From RUG11198 sp036342255 (GTDB lineage Bacteria; Bacillota_I; Bacilli_A; RF39; UBA660), in assembly GCA_036342255.1 (NCBI GenBank), contig JAZAUS010000016.1, forward strand, positions 1 through 27,954: a DNA stretch of 27,954 bases. Reading direction: 5' to 3'. Each line of letters begins with the position of its first letter. The stretch's first letter is position 1. The notes under the pieces are model-generated. The model made no database searches and was not told where the DNA came from. It saw only the letters and a list, made by a program, of their open reading frames with translations. Shown in pieces: positions 14,817 through 22,337 of the stretch. Both the position numbers and the translations under genes were made by a program.

Positions 14817-15179
14817 TTATAACAATCGAATCAAATTAAGTTTGAAACAAGAATCATCATGAGCTCCAGAGGATGGAATAAACATCGAAATATCTCCTGC
14901 GTTATGAATTATTAAAATACTCAAACTAAATTCTACTTCATTAATAGATGTAGTAGGATTACTATAACGATTTATTTTGATTGTAATATTTTTACAACCA
15001 AATACTGAACTTATATCTATATGCTTATACTTACCGCAACTTATAAAGTGATCAATAGTTTTATTTTTATGTAAGTGAAGCCAATTCCAAAATGAATTAG
15101 ATCCACAATATTCTATAGAAACTGGATGTTCCTTTATAAAATAAGAAAGGTAGAAATCAACAATAAATTCCTTAAACAT
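14817..15179 (-). CDS. Array paralog P13, unknown function
   Basis: 120 residues beginning MFKEFIVDFYLSYF, with strand PVSIEYCGS, tryptophans 31 and 33 (SFWNWLHLH) and NITIKINRYSN. The C-terminal SLSILIIHNAGDISMFI is unusually hydrophobic. A 52-base gap with no clear hairpin precedes it. Confidence 0.72.
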   Translation of the reverse strand: MFKEFIVDFYLSYFIKEHPVSIEYCGSNSFWNWLHLHKNKTIDHFISCGKYKHIDISSVFGCKNITIKINRYSNPTTSINEVEFSLSILIIHNAGDISMFIPSSGAHDDSCFKLNLIRLL

Positions 15180-15231
15180 TTTGATAATTATTTAATGCAA
15201 TAATTTCTAATAATATTAGCCATATCAAATT

Positions 15232-15513
15232 TTAGCACGGAAAACATATTGTTTTTACTGAAGAGCATTTTGATCTAATTATGGTAGTATTAGGATAATA
15301 AACATCTATAAAATATTGTTTATCAGTATCTTGTTTTACTTTTATGTGTACATCACCATCAAAATCCTTGTGGCGGTGGTAATCATATAACCCTATTCCA
15401 ATTACTTTTCTAGTTGATGAAGCATTGTAATTGTAACTCCAATCACTGTCAACCTGTATACTAATAACACCACAATATCTCGTATAATAATAAATAAGAT
15501 CTTTTATTTCCAT
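15232..15513 (-). CDS. Array paralog P12, unknown function
   Basis: 93 residues from the ATG at 15513; an upstream ATG at 15540 would overlap P11 and displace the conserved start MEIKDLIYYYTRYC. An early tryptophan lies at 25 (SDWSYNYN). The C-terminal block HIKVKQDTDKQYFIDVYY is one of the best examples of the family pattern. A CxC-type pair ends the protein (KTICFPC). Confidence 0.72.
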   Translation of the reverse strand: MEIKDLIYYYTRYCGVISIQVDSDWSYNYNASSTRKVIGIGLYDYHRHKDFDGDVHIKVKQDTDKQYFIDVYYPNTTIIRSKCSSVKTICFPC

Positions 15514-15520
15514 ATTTTTT

Positions 15521-15871
15521 TTAAAATTCTGATAATACAAAAGAAAAATAATGTTTATTACTTAGTATTGCACTAATTTTCTCCCCTTTACTAAAATATT
15601 TAGTGAAGTTGGTAATTTTTATTTTATCTTTTCTTAATATTACTACAAAATTATCATCATTAGGGAAGAAAAAATCTTTTGTCTTTCTATATCCAATACT
15701 TCTTAAATTAACAAGAATCGAATGTTGATGAAGTCCATCTCCAAACCTTAAACCTTCAAAACAACTAGTACAGGTTATCTGAATAAGAGTTGTTGAACGG
15801 TTTAAAAAGTTAATAGTACTAAATTCAACAATTAGTGCTTTTAGATTATTTAGGTTGCTGCTTTCTTTCAT
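15521..15871 (-). CDS. Array paralog P11, unknown function
   Basis: 116 residues. NNLKALIVEFSTINF is the N-terminal block and TLIQITCTSCFEG the following strand. The C-terminal block is FVVILRKDKIKITNFTKYF. No tryptophan. It overlaps the end of P10 by 26 bases. Confidence 0.75.
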   Translation of the reverse strand: MKESSNLNNLKALIVEFSTINFLNRSTTLIQITCTSCFEGLRFGDGLHQHSILVNLRSIGYRKTKDFFFPNDDNFVVILRKDKIKITNFTKYFSKGEKISAILSNKHYFSFVLSEF

Positions 15872-16193
15872 ATTTTATATCAAAATAATCGATGTAATTG
15901 GTTAAAGTATTCTCATATTTACCCCAGAATTTATAATCATCAGCTTCAATTATAGATACTTTTATTTCAGTAGAATTTTTATTTTCTCTAAGATGAATTA
16001 ATTGTCGTTTAAGCAGATATAATGGGGCAATTGTTACACGAGGAGAGGATATACATTTTGAAGGTTTCCTACTGAACCGAGTATTCCAAATTACAATCGA
16101 GCCATTAGAATCTCTCACGTGTATAATAAATCTTGGTTCATTGATATTAAAAAATGACTTAATTAATTCTCTTGTGTTAAAATAATCAACCAT
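15846..16193 (-). CDS. Array paralog P10, unknown function
   Basis: 115 residues. NTRELIKSFFNINEP is the N-terminal block and tryptophan 36 is in SIVIWNTRFS. The C-terminal block is IHLRENKNSTEIKVSI. Its ending (FWGKYENTLTNYIDYF) resembles that of P8 (NWVKYSKLLINKSEYF), suggesting a specific relationship. Confidence 0.78.
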   Translation of the reverse strand: MVDYFNTRELIKSFFNINEPRFIIHVRDSNGSIVIWNTRFSRKPSKCISSPRVTIAPLYLLKRQLIHLRENKNSTEIKVSIIEADDYKFWGKYENTLTNYIDYFDIKYERKQQPK

Positions 16194-16204
16194 CTCGATT
16201 CTTA

Positions 16205-16543
16205 TTAATCACCAAAGTAAAAACAAGTATATTTACATGCACTATTGAATAAAGATGTTTTGTATATATCACAGTATGCTAAACATCCTTTATAAAAACC
16301 ATGTATATGTACATTTATTTTAGTAATCTGTTTATCTCTTATTAAAGATATTACAGAATGGATATCATTTCCATATTCTATAAGTACTCCATCTTCATTA
16401 TTAGTTTTCGTAGAATTACCCTCTTGATGTCTCCATATTATAAATGGCCCTTCAGGTGAATTAGCTTGACACTCAAGACCGACAAAAAGACAATCTTCTT
16501 CATTATTAAAATATATAATTAATTCTTTTGTGCTTTTATTCAT
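16205..16543 (-). CDS. Array paralog P9, unknown function
   Basis: 112 residues. STKELIIYFNNEED, tryptophan 37 (FIIWRHQEG) and SLIRDKQITKINVHI are the three family landmarks. The C-terminus has several cysteines (GCLAYCDIY and ACKYTCFYF). The start overlaps P8 by 4 bases (ATGA). Confidence 0.78.
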   Translation of the reverse strand: MNKSTKELIIYFNNEEDCLFVGLECQANSPEGPFIIWRHQEGNSTKTNNEDGVLIEYGNDIHSVISLIRDKQITKINVHIHGFYKGCLAYCDIYKTSLFNSACKYTCFYFGD

Positions 16544-16887
16544 AATGTGTCAAAATTAAAATATTCGCTTTTATTAATCAATAATTTGCTATACTTAACC
16601 CAATTCAGATGACTACCTTTTTGTATATCTTTATTTACAATTATTTTAGTAAAACTTTTATCTCTTATAAAAGTTATTATAATTCTATCTTTATGACATA
16701 TGGGTAGACACTCGACCAAAGAGGTAAAATCTGCATTTTCACGTTGTTGCTGCCAACACTTATATAACCTATGTGATGGTATAGGTGATACAGTATCTGT
16801 ATTTCTAAGTCTAATTGAATAATAACGTTTATTAGTATTATTAAATAATACAATTAGATCTTTTATATTTTGTGTATCATTAACCAT
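16540..16887 (-). CDS. Array paralog P8, unknown function
   Basis: 115 residues and a textbook member. It has NIKDLIVLFNNTN (7-19), strand YYSIRL, tryptophan 45 (YKCWQQQRE) and TFIRDKSFTKIIVNK. It is closest to P9 and P10 in its C-terminal half. It overlaps P7 by 8 bases. Confidence 0.8.
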   Translation of the reverse strand: MVNDTQNIKDLIVLFNNTNKRYYSIRLRNTDTVSPIPSHRLYKCWQQQRENADFTSLVECLPICHKDRIIITFIRDKSFTKIIVNKDIQKGSHLNWVKYSKLLINKSEYFNFDTL

Positions 16888-17224
16888 AATAATTATGTGT
16901 AGTTGTTAGTTTATCAATCTTTTTATTAAATTCAGCTTTGTAACCATATACAGCGTTCTTAAGATCACAAAATATAACTGATATTGTAAAAATTGTTGAT
17001 GTATCTCTTTTTATATGGATAGCAGCACCACTATCTTTAAGTTCTTTTTTAAATGTATAAAGCAAAATACGCTTAGTTCTAGGATAAATGCCTAATACCT
17101 GATCTTCATCATTATTACAAAACAGGTTCCATGTTACTTCACATGCACCAGTTTCTATTGATACAGTCATAGTTTTGAAATGTTTTTCTTGCCTGATACA
17201 TTCTACAATAAAATGTTTTATCAT
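16880..17224 (-). CDS. Array paralog P7, first gene of the second array segment
   Basis: 114 residues. The N-terminus is shortened (MIKHFIVECIRQEKHF). Strand TMTVSIETG, tryptophan 32 (EVTWNLF) and IHIKRDTSTIFTISVIF follow. It lies 59 bases after P6, across a hairpin, so it may start a segment with its own control. Confidence 0.76.
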   Translation of the reverse strand: MIKHFIVECIRQEKHFKTMTVSIETGACEVTWNLFCNNDEDQVLGIYPRTKRILLYTFKKELKDSGAAIHIKRDTSTIFTISVIFCDLKNAVYGYKAEFNKKIDKLTTTHNYYG

Positions 17225-17253
17225 TTCTATTTGTTTATTATTTTTGTTTTTGA

Positions 17254-17283
17254 AAAAGTAAGATTCTCTATAAAAGAGAATCT
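17254..17283 (-). terminator. Terminator-like hairpin between array segments 1 and 2
   Basis: A 9-bp perfect stem pairs AGATTCTCT (17261-17269) with 17275-17283 around an ATAAA loop, immediately after the P6 stop. On the - strand it is followed by TACTTTTTC, a short T tract. Probably a weak terminator or attenuator. Confidence 0.65.
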
Positions 17284-17541
17284 CTATTTGGGTGGTAGTA
17301 GTGGGAAAAAATAGTCATAACTACTATTATCATCATTTATAATCGTAAGAGCCATGATTTTATTAAGATTATTTATTATATATTTTCTATCATATTCAAT
17401 AGAAGAAAATTGAAGATACATTCCTTCTTTTTTACTATTGTAGACAATCCTGCCCTGTTGATATACTCTAGTTCCTTTAGCAGTAATAAATATTCCACCG
17501 TTTTTAATGAAGAAATTTTTAATTAAATCTTTGGCAGTCAT
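17284..17541 (-). CDS. Array paralog P6, short member
   Basis: 85 residues, among the shortest. AKDLIKNFFIKNGGIFITAKG is a compressed N-terminal part, and the tryptophan is absent. KIMALTIINDDNSS forms a C-terminal strand pair, and the protein ends in PLLPPK. It overlaps P5 by 23 bases. Confidence 0.7.
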   Translation of the reverse strand: MTAKDLIKNFFIKNGGIFITAKGTRVYQQGRIVYNSKKEGMYLQFSSIEYDRKYIINNLNKIMALTIINDDNSSYDYFFPLLPPK

Positions 17542-17905
17542 ATTTGTTTTTAATAATACTATTAAGTGAATTAAAGATTGTTCTATAAGTATACTCGCTC
17601 CAAAAACTTTCTTGTTCTCGTAAGAAAATTATTATTATTTTACGATATGTTTTTGGAAAACCGATAACATTTGACAATAAGAAAAGTCCTTTAGATTTAT
17701 AGTTAAGATAATCATGATTGTTGATACGAATACCATCACCATCATCAATAGTAGTAGAACCGTGGTCACAATCACTATCTTTATAATCTACTCTCCATCT
17801 TAAGCCCGCTCGTTCATTTGTACTATTGTATTTAACTACTGCTATTTGAAAGTTTATATTCCTAACATATAAAATAATAGTTACTTTTAAATCTAGAATC
17901 TCCAT
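17519..17905 (-). CDS. Array paralog P5, unknown function
   Basis: 128 residues. LKVTIILYVRNINFQIAVVKY forms the N-terminal region and tryptophan 37 lies in LRWRVDYKD. An aspartate-rich loop (DSDCDHGSTTIDDGDG) could bind metal, though that is speculative. IIIIFLREQESFW is the C-terminal block. Confidence 0.7.
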   Translation of the reverse strand: MEILDLKVTIILYVRNINFQIAVVKYNSTNERAGLRWRVDYKDSDCDHGSTTIDDGDGIRINNHDYLNYKSKGLFLLSNVIGFPKTYRKIIIIFLREQESFWSEYTYRTIFNSLNSIIKNKYDCQRFN

Positions 17906-17911
17906 ATATTA

Positions 17912-18241
17912 TTACTCATTATTCTCTATTATATCAGAAATATAAATATCCTCTATATAAAAATAAGTTGACAAAATATTTATTTCACTTTTTATATATA
18001 ATATTATTATAGCAATTTCTCCTTTTCTCATTTTAGTTATTATTGATTGTTTGAATCTATCTACATTAAGAGTAAAATTATTAAGAGAACTAATCCAATT
18101 ACGATCTTTGTCTAACCACTGTTCTTTACAATCAATTCTATAACCACTATTATTTGTACTGAATGCCATAGAATGAAGCCTTTTGAAATTATAAATAACA
18201 ATTAATTCTTTATAAAGTTCATCTCTGTTATTTAAATTCAT
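17912..18241 (-). CDS. Array paralog P4, unknown function
   Basis: 109 residues. ELYKELIVIYNFKRLHSM is a clear N-terminal block. Tryptophans lie at 42 and 49 (EQWLDKDRNW), and IITKMRKGEIAIIILYI is the C-terminal block. The tail is acidic and isoleucine-rich. The gap to P5 is 6 bases. Confidence 0.76.
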   Translation of the reverse strand: MNLNNRDELYKELIVIYNFKRLHSMAFSTNNSGYRIDCKEQWLDKDRNWISSLNNFTLNVDRFKQSIITKMRKGEIAIIILYIKSEINILSTYFYIEDIYISDIIENNE

Positions 18242-18253
18242 ACTAATAAAAAA

Positions 18254-18571
18254 TTAACATAAATAAATAAATTCAGTATTTCTCTCTGCATAATAGAATG
18301 TACTGTTCTCTATTACCCCATCGTCTTCACTCATATTGATTATTGTTACATTCATAACACCACCAGTACTTATGAACTTAGATTTAAATACTATACATTT
18401 ATCAATAGTATCACTGGTAATTGTATGAAGATCATAACAATTGTTATAGCAATTATGGTTGGCATAAACATCAGGCTTAGAGTGAGAAATTCGCACTATT
18501 TTAAGAATAGTATATTTTTTATTGCGAGTAAATGTATAAATAAATTTCTTTACTTCTTTAATAAATTTCAT
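18254..18571 (-). CDS. Array paralog P3, unknown function
   Basis: 105 residues. IKEVKKFIYTFTRNKKYTIL is the N-terminal block. A cysteine pair appears in CYNNCYD, and the tryptophan is missing. MNVTIINMSEDDGV corresponds to the C-terminal strand pair. Confidence 0.7.
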   Translation of the reverse strand: MKFIKEVKKFIYTFTRNKKYTILKIVRISHSKPDVYANHNCYNNCYDLHTITSDTIDKCIVFKSKFISTGGVMNVTIINMSEDDGVIENSTFYYAERNTEFIYLC

Positions 18572-18582
18572 TATGGCTTAAC

Positions 18583-18906
18583 TTATTCTAGACTAGAATA
18601 AAAATACTTATATTCTGCTTTATTACAAAGACGGTATGTGGTTCCTGTTGAACATCTAGTGTATGAGCGCAGATTAAAAATATTATCAACAATACCAAGT
18701 ACTGCAAATACTATACTATTATTAATACTATAATTGCTCTTTTTATTAAATCTTTCAATATAAATAACTTTTTTATCTTGTATTATTTCAACATAATTGA
18801 GACCACTATTATTAGTATTCTTAAAGAATTGTATTATAATCCCAACTGATAAGTCATTTGAACTATCAGTAAAGACAAGATTGTACTTATAGTTATGTTC
18901 AATCAT
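18583..18906 (-). CDS. Array paralog P2, atypical member
   Basis: 107 residues without a clear N-terminal block; the nearest match is VGIIIQFFKNTNN at about residues 21-33. Strands VEIIQDKKVIYIERF are compatible with the family fold. Two cysteines lie near the end. It overlaps P1 by 8 bases. Membership rests mainly on size and position. Confidence 0.6.
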   Translation of the reverse strand: MIEHNYKYNLVFTDSSNDLSVGIIIQFFKNTNNSGLNYVEIIQDKKVIYIERFNKKSNYSINNSIVFAVLGIVDNIFNLRSYTRCSTGTTYRLCNKAEYKYFYSSLE

Positions 18907-19249
18907 GTTTTCGTAAAAATGATCTATTATTTATTACAATATTATTCATAATAGTTCCAAGTTTAAATTTTCCATCTAAAATTGGATCTACTTCTGAATC
19001 AGTAATGAGTTTTATTATTTGATCTTCACCATCCATTATTATAAGAAGTAAATAATTGTCCTCATTATCCATTATAGCATCACTTTCATCTTCACTTTCA
19101 GCAAGAATTGAATTAAGGAAATTATTAATTACTAATTTCTCATCTGTAACTGGGTATAATCTTAAGTATTTAAATCCATTATAAGTAAAAATACCCCTTA
19201 CTATAGTATTAATATTTTTCTTTATTCTATTTAGTGTATACGAATCCAT
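18899..19249 (-). CDS. Array paralog P1, first member, acidic
   Basis: 116 residues. RIKKNINTIVRGIFTYNGFKY is a relaxed version of the N-terminal block. An acidic stretch (residues 51-64, ESEDESDAIMDNED) is unique in the array. YLLLIIMDGEDQIIKLI matches the C-terminal strands. The leader between the 19264-19318 terminator and this ATG is only about 30 bases, so the array promoter is not obvious. Confidence 0.65.
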   Translation of the reverse strand: MDSYTLNRIKKNINTIVRGIFTYNGFKYLRLYPVTDEKLVINNFLNSILAESEDESDAIMDNEDNYLLLIIMDGEDQIIKLITDSEVDPILDGKFKLGTIMNNIVINNRSFLRKHD

Positions 19250-19263
19250 AAATATAATTTTTT

Positions 19264-19318
19264 AATAATAAAAAGAAAAAAAAACAATAGCAAAATATTA
19301 GATCTTGCTATTGTTTTT
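19264..19318 (-). terminator. Intrinsic terminator after the 236-aa gene
   Basis: A perfect 14-bp stem pairs AAAAACAATAGCAA (19280-19293) with 19305-19318. It is followed on the - strand by nine T, a C and five more T. It separates the 19340 gene from the small-gene array. Confidence 0.88.
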
Positions 19319-19339
19319 ATGCTGTGAAGAAGCTAAGGA

Positions 19340-20050
19340 TTAGTTATTCTCAACCTCCTCAAGCTTTTTTCCTGTTTCGATATCTCTACCGTTGAGCTTC
19401 AAATCAACAGCTCTTATAATTTCAACAATCGATCTACTTGTGTAGAGATCTCGATCGCCATCTTTTATCGTCTCAATGTGAATCTTGCTGATATCATCAC
19501 TAGACAAAAGATCAATTGGATGTTTGTATTTTGTCCAAGCTGCAGAAAGAGATATTCCTTCCTTAGCAGCTATGATCTGATAAATATCGGTGTATATTGG
19601 ACATACAAATCCGTTCCAATACTCTCCATTGTAAACCATCTCGTTTCTTCCATTAAAGATGATGTTCATAAGAGAGAAATCTCCAAGACTAATGTGTCCA
19701 ACAAACTCGATCTTATCGTCCTTAATGAAGTTGTCGTTTTCATCTGTCTCTCTAACTGCATAGTTAAAGGTTGCAAATGCACTACCAATGAAACTCAGAT
19801 TTCCAGAGAACATCATAGTTCTCTTTGAATGCTCGATGTTCTTACGCAGCTCTTCGTCATACTCTGACTTAGCTGTAATAAGGCTAGGAAGAATTACATT
19901 CTTAGCCCTTTCATCAAGCTGATCATCTCGGTATTCACTTGGATCAACTTCTACAATCATTTTTCTACCGTATTCACACATTGCTGATACAGCCAATACT
20001 CCACGAGTTCTTGTTGTGTTAGTACAGTCCATTGCAAAATATACTTTCAT
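19340..20050 (-). CDS. Unknown protein, possible degenerate RNase T-like exonuclease fold
   Basis: 236 residues, less AT-rich than the array. MKVYFAMDCT, then VLAVSAMCEYGRKMIVEV, ERAKNVILPSL, IEFVGHISLGDFSLMNIIF and CPIYTDIYQIIA follow the order of segments seen in Rv2179c-like (DUF5051) 3'-5' exoribonucleases. However, the usual D-x-E catalytic pair near the start reads D8-C9-T10, so activity is doubtful. This is a weak family guess from pattern memory. A shared upstream motif lies at 20099-20110 and a leader element at 20066-20079, and the gene ends at its own terminator. Confidence 0.6.
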   Translation of the reverse strand: MKVYFAMDCTNTTRTRGVLAVSAMCEYGRKMIVEVDPSEYRDDQLDERAKNVILPSLITAKSEYDEELRKNIEHSKRTMMFSGNLSFIGSAFATFNYAVRETDENDNFIKDDKIEFVGHISLGDFSLMNIIFNGRNEMVYNGEYWNGFVCPIYTDIYQIIAAKEGISLSAAWTKYKHPIDLLSSDDISKIHIETIKDGDRDLYTSRSIVEIIRAVDLKLNGRDIETGKKLEEVENN

Positions 20051-20065
20051 ATTTTTTATATTTTT

Positions 20066-20110
20066 ATAAGTTAATAATTAAGATATTTTTTACATTCACA
20101 TTCTTAAGGA
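20066..20110 (-). promoter_or_regulatory. Candidate promoter/leader of the 236-aa gene
   Basis: On the - strand, TCCTTAAGAATG (20099-20110) is followed 19 bases later by AATTATTAACTTAT (20066-20079), which ends 15 bases before the ATG. Both elements recur before other genes in this window. Confidence 0.5.
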
Positions 20111-20140
20111 ATAGAGGGTTTTTAAAACTGTAGTTATTTT

Positions 20141-20296
20141 TTACTCAAAATCCTCTTTCTCTTTACCCTCATTCCAAATCCAACCATCAGACATAAAGTT
20201 AATAAATTTCTCAATACAGTGATAAATAGCATATCCAATTGTTACTGAAATTATTATGCCTGAAATACAAAGTAAAATTACAAAGGCTTCCCACAT
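20141..20296 (-). CDS. Small membrane protein, 51 aa
   Basis: A short gene from the ATG at 20296 to the TAA at 20141. The N-terminal half (EAFVILLCISGIIISVTIGYA) is a transmembrane helix and the rest is acidic and tryptophan-bearing (DGWIWNEGKEKEDFE). The leader (AAAAATTTAATAATTTATG) nearly matches that of the 24009-24335 gene. Function unknown. Confidence 0.65.
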   Translation of the reverse strand: MWEAFVILLCISGIIISVTIGYAIYHCIEKFINFMSDGWIWNEGKEKEDFE

Positions 20297-20346
20297 AAAT
20301 TATTAAATTTTTAAAAGTTAAAAATATTTCCAAAGCGGTTTCTGTA

Positions 20347-20514
20347 TTAATTAAAGATGCTTCTGTAAATGAAGTCTATTTCACTTTCAGTATGAAATTC
20401 CATTCCAAGTTTTTCATTATGAAGATCTAGAATTAATTTTATGACGCTTCTTTTTTGTTCCTCATTTAATTCACTTAAACTTGATTTAAGCAAATCTTTA
20501 ATTTCTTCATTCAT
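20347..20514 (-). CDS. Small helical protein, 55 aa
   Basis: The ATG at 20514 overlaps the stop of the upstream gene by 4 bases (ATGA), which supports it as a real coupled gene. The product (MNEEIKDLLKSSLSELNEEQ at the start) is predicted to be mostly alpha-helical and charged, without membrane segments. Function unknown. Confidence 0.65.
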   Translation of the reverse strand: MNEEIKDLLKSSLSELNEEQKRSVIKLILDLHNEKLGMEFHTESEIDFIYRSIFN

Positions 20515-20720
20515 ATTAATTGTATGTTATTAATAATACAAAATACTACTATTAGTGAATATATTCCAACTATTGTCGTACCTAATGATACAATTAGAAT
20601 CATAGTCGGATCAAATCTCAAATCTTTCTTAAATTTACGTATAGAAAAGAAATTGTGCCACAGCAATACTAAGAATATCACATAAAGTGCATTTAATAAT
20701 AATACTGTTGTTAGATTCAT
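20511..20720 (-). CDS. Small two-helix membrane protein, 69 aa
   Basis: Two hydrophobic helices (about residues 4-22 and 41-63) flank a short basic loop (IRKFKKDLRF). It is coupled by ATGA overlap to the 55-aa gene downstream. Holin-like size and topology are suggestive, but nothing specific supports lysis. Confidence 0.65.
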   Translation of the reverse strand: MNLTTVLLLNALYVIFLVLLWHNFFSIRKFKKDLRFDPTMILIVSLGTTIVGIYSLIVVFCIINNIQLI

Positions 20721-20743
20721 AAAGTCAATCTATTATTAATACT

Positions 20744-21016
20744 TTATTTAAATATCTTTTTAATAATTGAACAAATTGAACTTTCTTTCTCCATTCTTAA
20801 TTTTATAACTCTACTTCTAATGTTGAAATTGAGCAATGTATTAAGAACCTCTTCTGCCTCCTCTTTAGTATTGTAAATATTATAATAACTCCAAGAATTA
20901 TTATTATACCTCTTGATTAGGCTCTTTAGTATAAATTTCTTTTTATCACCAGTCAACGTGATTTTTAATTTACTTCTTTCTTCTGATCGAAGCTTTCTTA
21001 ATAAATCTGTTTTCAT
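20744..21016 (-). CDS. Small basic protein, 90 aa
   Basis: The ATG at 21016 (MKTDLLRKLRSEERSK) is preferred over the frame's first ATG at 21079, because the latter lies in the terminator hairpin of the preceding gene. The protein is lysine- and arginine-rich, with strand-like KLKITLTGDKKKFILKS and a KEEAEEVLNTLL helix. That spacing is reminiscent of small alpha/beta domains. Unknown function. Confidence 0.65.
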   Translation of the reverse strand: MKTDLLRKLRSEERSKLKITLTGDKKKFILKSLIKRYNNNSWSYYNIYNTKEEAEEVLNTLLNFNIRSRVIKLRMEKESSICSIIKKIFK

Positions 21017-21046
21017 GTTATTTAAATTTATATAATTTGTTTTGGA

Positions 21047-21089
21047 AAAATAAAAAGAAGAGATGTGAAATAGAATCACACCTCTTCTT
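21047..21089 (-). terminator. Intrinsic terminator after the 125-aa gene
   Basis: AAGAAGAG (21055-21062) pairs with 21082-21089, and TGTGA (21064-21068) pairs with TCACA (21076-21080) across a single mismatch. On the - strand TTTTATTTTTCC follows. It closes the 21123-21500 gene. Confidence 0.82.
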
Positions 21090-21122
21090 AATTTAATTTA
21101 TCAGCGACTCTCTATATAATTA

Positions 21123-21500
21123 TTATAGCTTAATTTCATCTTCTGGTTTTACTGACATACTCTCTAGAGTTATCGAATGCTTATCGAATTTGTTGTTAAA
21201 ATGTCTGAAGTCCTGTACACCGATTGTCCAGAGAATTAGAACAGTTTTCTCTTCACCGTTGATTTTAATTGTCAACTTCATCGTATCAACTAGAGAAGCT
21301 TTTTCAAGTATTTTATAATCTTCCTCATCTAATGAGTCCTTGAATGCTTTTGGCTCCTGTAATTTAGGATGTTCAATTGACTCTATAAGTCCATTGTCAC
21401 TAAGAGAGCCTAGTTTATATAAAATCTCTCTAGAATCATCTACATAGCCATATTGTGCTATTTTATAACTGTTAAATTTTGTTAACAAGAAAAATCCCAT
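21123..21500 (-). CDS. Unknown 125-aa protein
   Basis: A single-gene unit with a leader element (21515-21528) and its own terminator. The protein begins with a short hydrophobic strand (MGFFLLTKFNSYKIA), has a charged middle (LDEEDYKILEKASLVD) and a beta pair (TMKLTIKINGEEKTVLILW). The last pattern resembles a small sandwich domain. Not recognised. Confidence 0.65.
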   Translation of the reverse strand: MGFFLLTKFNSYKIAQYGYVDDSREILYKLGSLSDNGLIESIEHPKLQEPKAFKDSLDEEDYKILEKASLVDTMKLTIKINGEEKTVLILWTIGVQDFRHFNNKFDKHSITLESMSVKPEDEIKL

Positions 21501-21514
21501 ATTTGTTTTATTTT

Positions 21515-21546
21515 ATTAGTTAATAATTTTTCTTACATTAATAAGA
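21515..21546 (-). promoter_or_regulatory. Candidate promoter/leader of the 125-aa gene
   Basis: On the - strand TATAATCTCAATCTCTTATT leads into ATG at 21536-21538, a weaker version of the TCCTTAAnnATG motif. AATTATTAACTAAT follows at 21515-21528, 14 bases before the start codon. Confidence 0.45.
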
Positions 21547-21584
21547 GATTGAGATTATATGAAAAGTTATATATATATATATAT

Positions 21585-21622
21585 AAAAAAGAAGAGAGGC
21601 GAAATGCCTCTCTTCTTTTTTT
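21585..21622 (-). terminator. Intrinsic terminator after the 213-aa membrane protein gene
   Basis: GAAGAGAGGC (21591-21600) pairs perfectly with GCCTCTCTTC (21606-21615) around GAAAT. A run of A before the stem and T after it make it symmetrical. It functions for the - strand gene ending at 21623. Confidence 0.9.
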
Positions 21623-22264
21623 TTATTTTAAATAATTCATTACAAATTTATCAATTTTATAAATAACCGCTATATCGTAGTAATTGGTAACCTTAGTAAT
21701 TCCAATACTTTCAAGTAAAGCCTGATTATTCGTTAAGTATTTTAAAAGATCTTTATTTTCTTCTTTTTTATCTTTAGTACTTATATAACGTAAATCTTCT
21801 TCACCCTCAATAACTGGAAAATCACTAATATTAATTAGTTTCTTTATCATCTCTTTATCAACCTCATTAAGTCTATCAAGGCCACATATTACAATTTTTC
21901 TATTATCATTATCATTAGAAGTGTTTATCTTGTTTTCAAGATTTTCCGTTTCTTCTTTTAAATCTTTCAATGACTCTATCGCTTTTACATGTATATTTCT
22001 AAATATCAACAAGAAAATAATAGAAAAAATCAAGCTAATAAGTGTATAAACAAGAGAGCCTTCTCTATTCATAAAATAACTAAAACTCTCGTCTCTATAA
22101 TAATCACTACCCTTCATAAAGATAATACTAAAAAATAGTATTACTGATAATATACCTGCTACAACAGCAGGTATATTGTAATAACTTATGTATCTACTTT
22201 CTTTAATTTCTGCTATTCTAATAGCAACTCTTTCTGAACTTAATACTGTTTTCTTTTCTGTCAT
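21623..22264 (-). CDS. Two-helix membrane protein with coiled coil and soluble domain
   Basis: 213 residues. A charged N-terminus (1-27) precedes transmembrane helices at about 29-50 and 69-89. A coiled-coil segment (IESLKDLKEETENLENKIN) at about 95-115 and a soluble C-terminal half follow. The first membrane-spanning part includes PAVVAGILSVILFFSIIF. Not recognised. An upstream TCCTTAACAATA motif sits at 22302-22313. The membrane hairpin plus cytoplasmic domain suggests a membrane-tethered interaction module, which is inference. Confidence 0.65.
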   Translation of the reverse strand: MTEKKTVLSSERVAIRIAEIKESRYISYYNIPAVVAGILSVILFFSIIFMKGSDYYRDESFSYFMNREGSLVYTLISLIFSIIFLLIFRNIHVKAIESLKDLKEETENLENKINTSNDNDNRKIVICGLDRLNEVDKEMIKKLINISDFPVIEGEEDLRYISTKDKKEENKDLLKYLTNNQALLESIGITKVTNYYDIAVIYKIDKFVMNYLK

Positions 22265-22301
22265 AACTTTAATATTTTTAAAATTAATAAATAATATTTT
22301 C

Positions 22302-22313
22302 TATTGTTAAGGA
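22302..22313 (-). promoter_or_regulatory. Candidate promoter motif TCCTTAACAATA
   Basis: One of several copies of the TCCTTAAnnATG-like motif on the - strand, 38 bases upstream of the 22264 start codon. Confidence 0.4.
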
Positions 22314-22337
22314 CTTTTGCTTTCTTTTCTCGCCTTT

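Noticed and set aside
4611..19249. The array as fragments of one long frameshifted gene
   Set aside because: Each unit has its own start, stop and repeated N-terminal block, and 4-base ATGA overlaps recur, which fits separate coupled genes.
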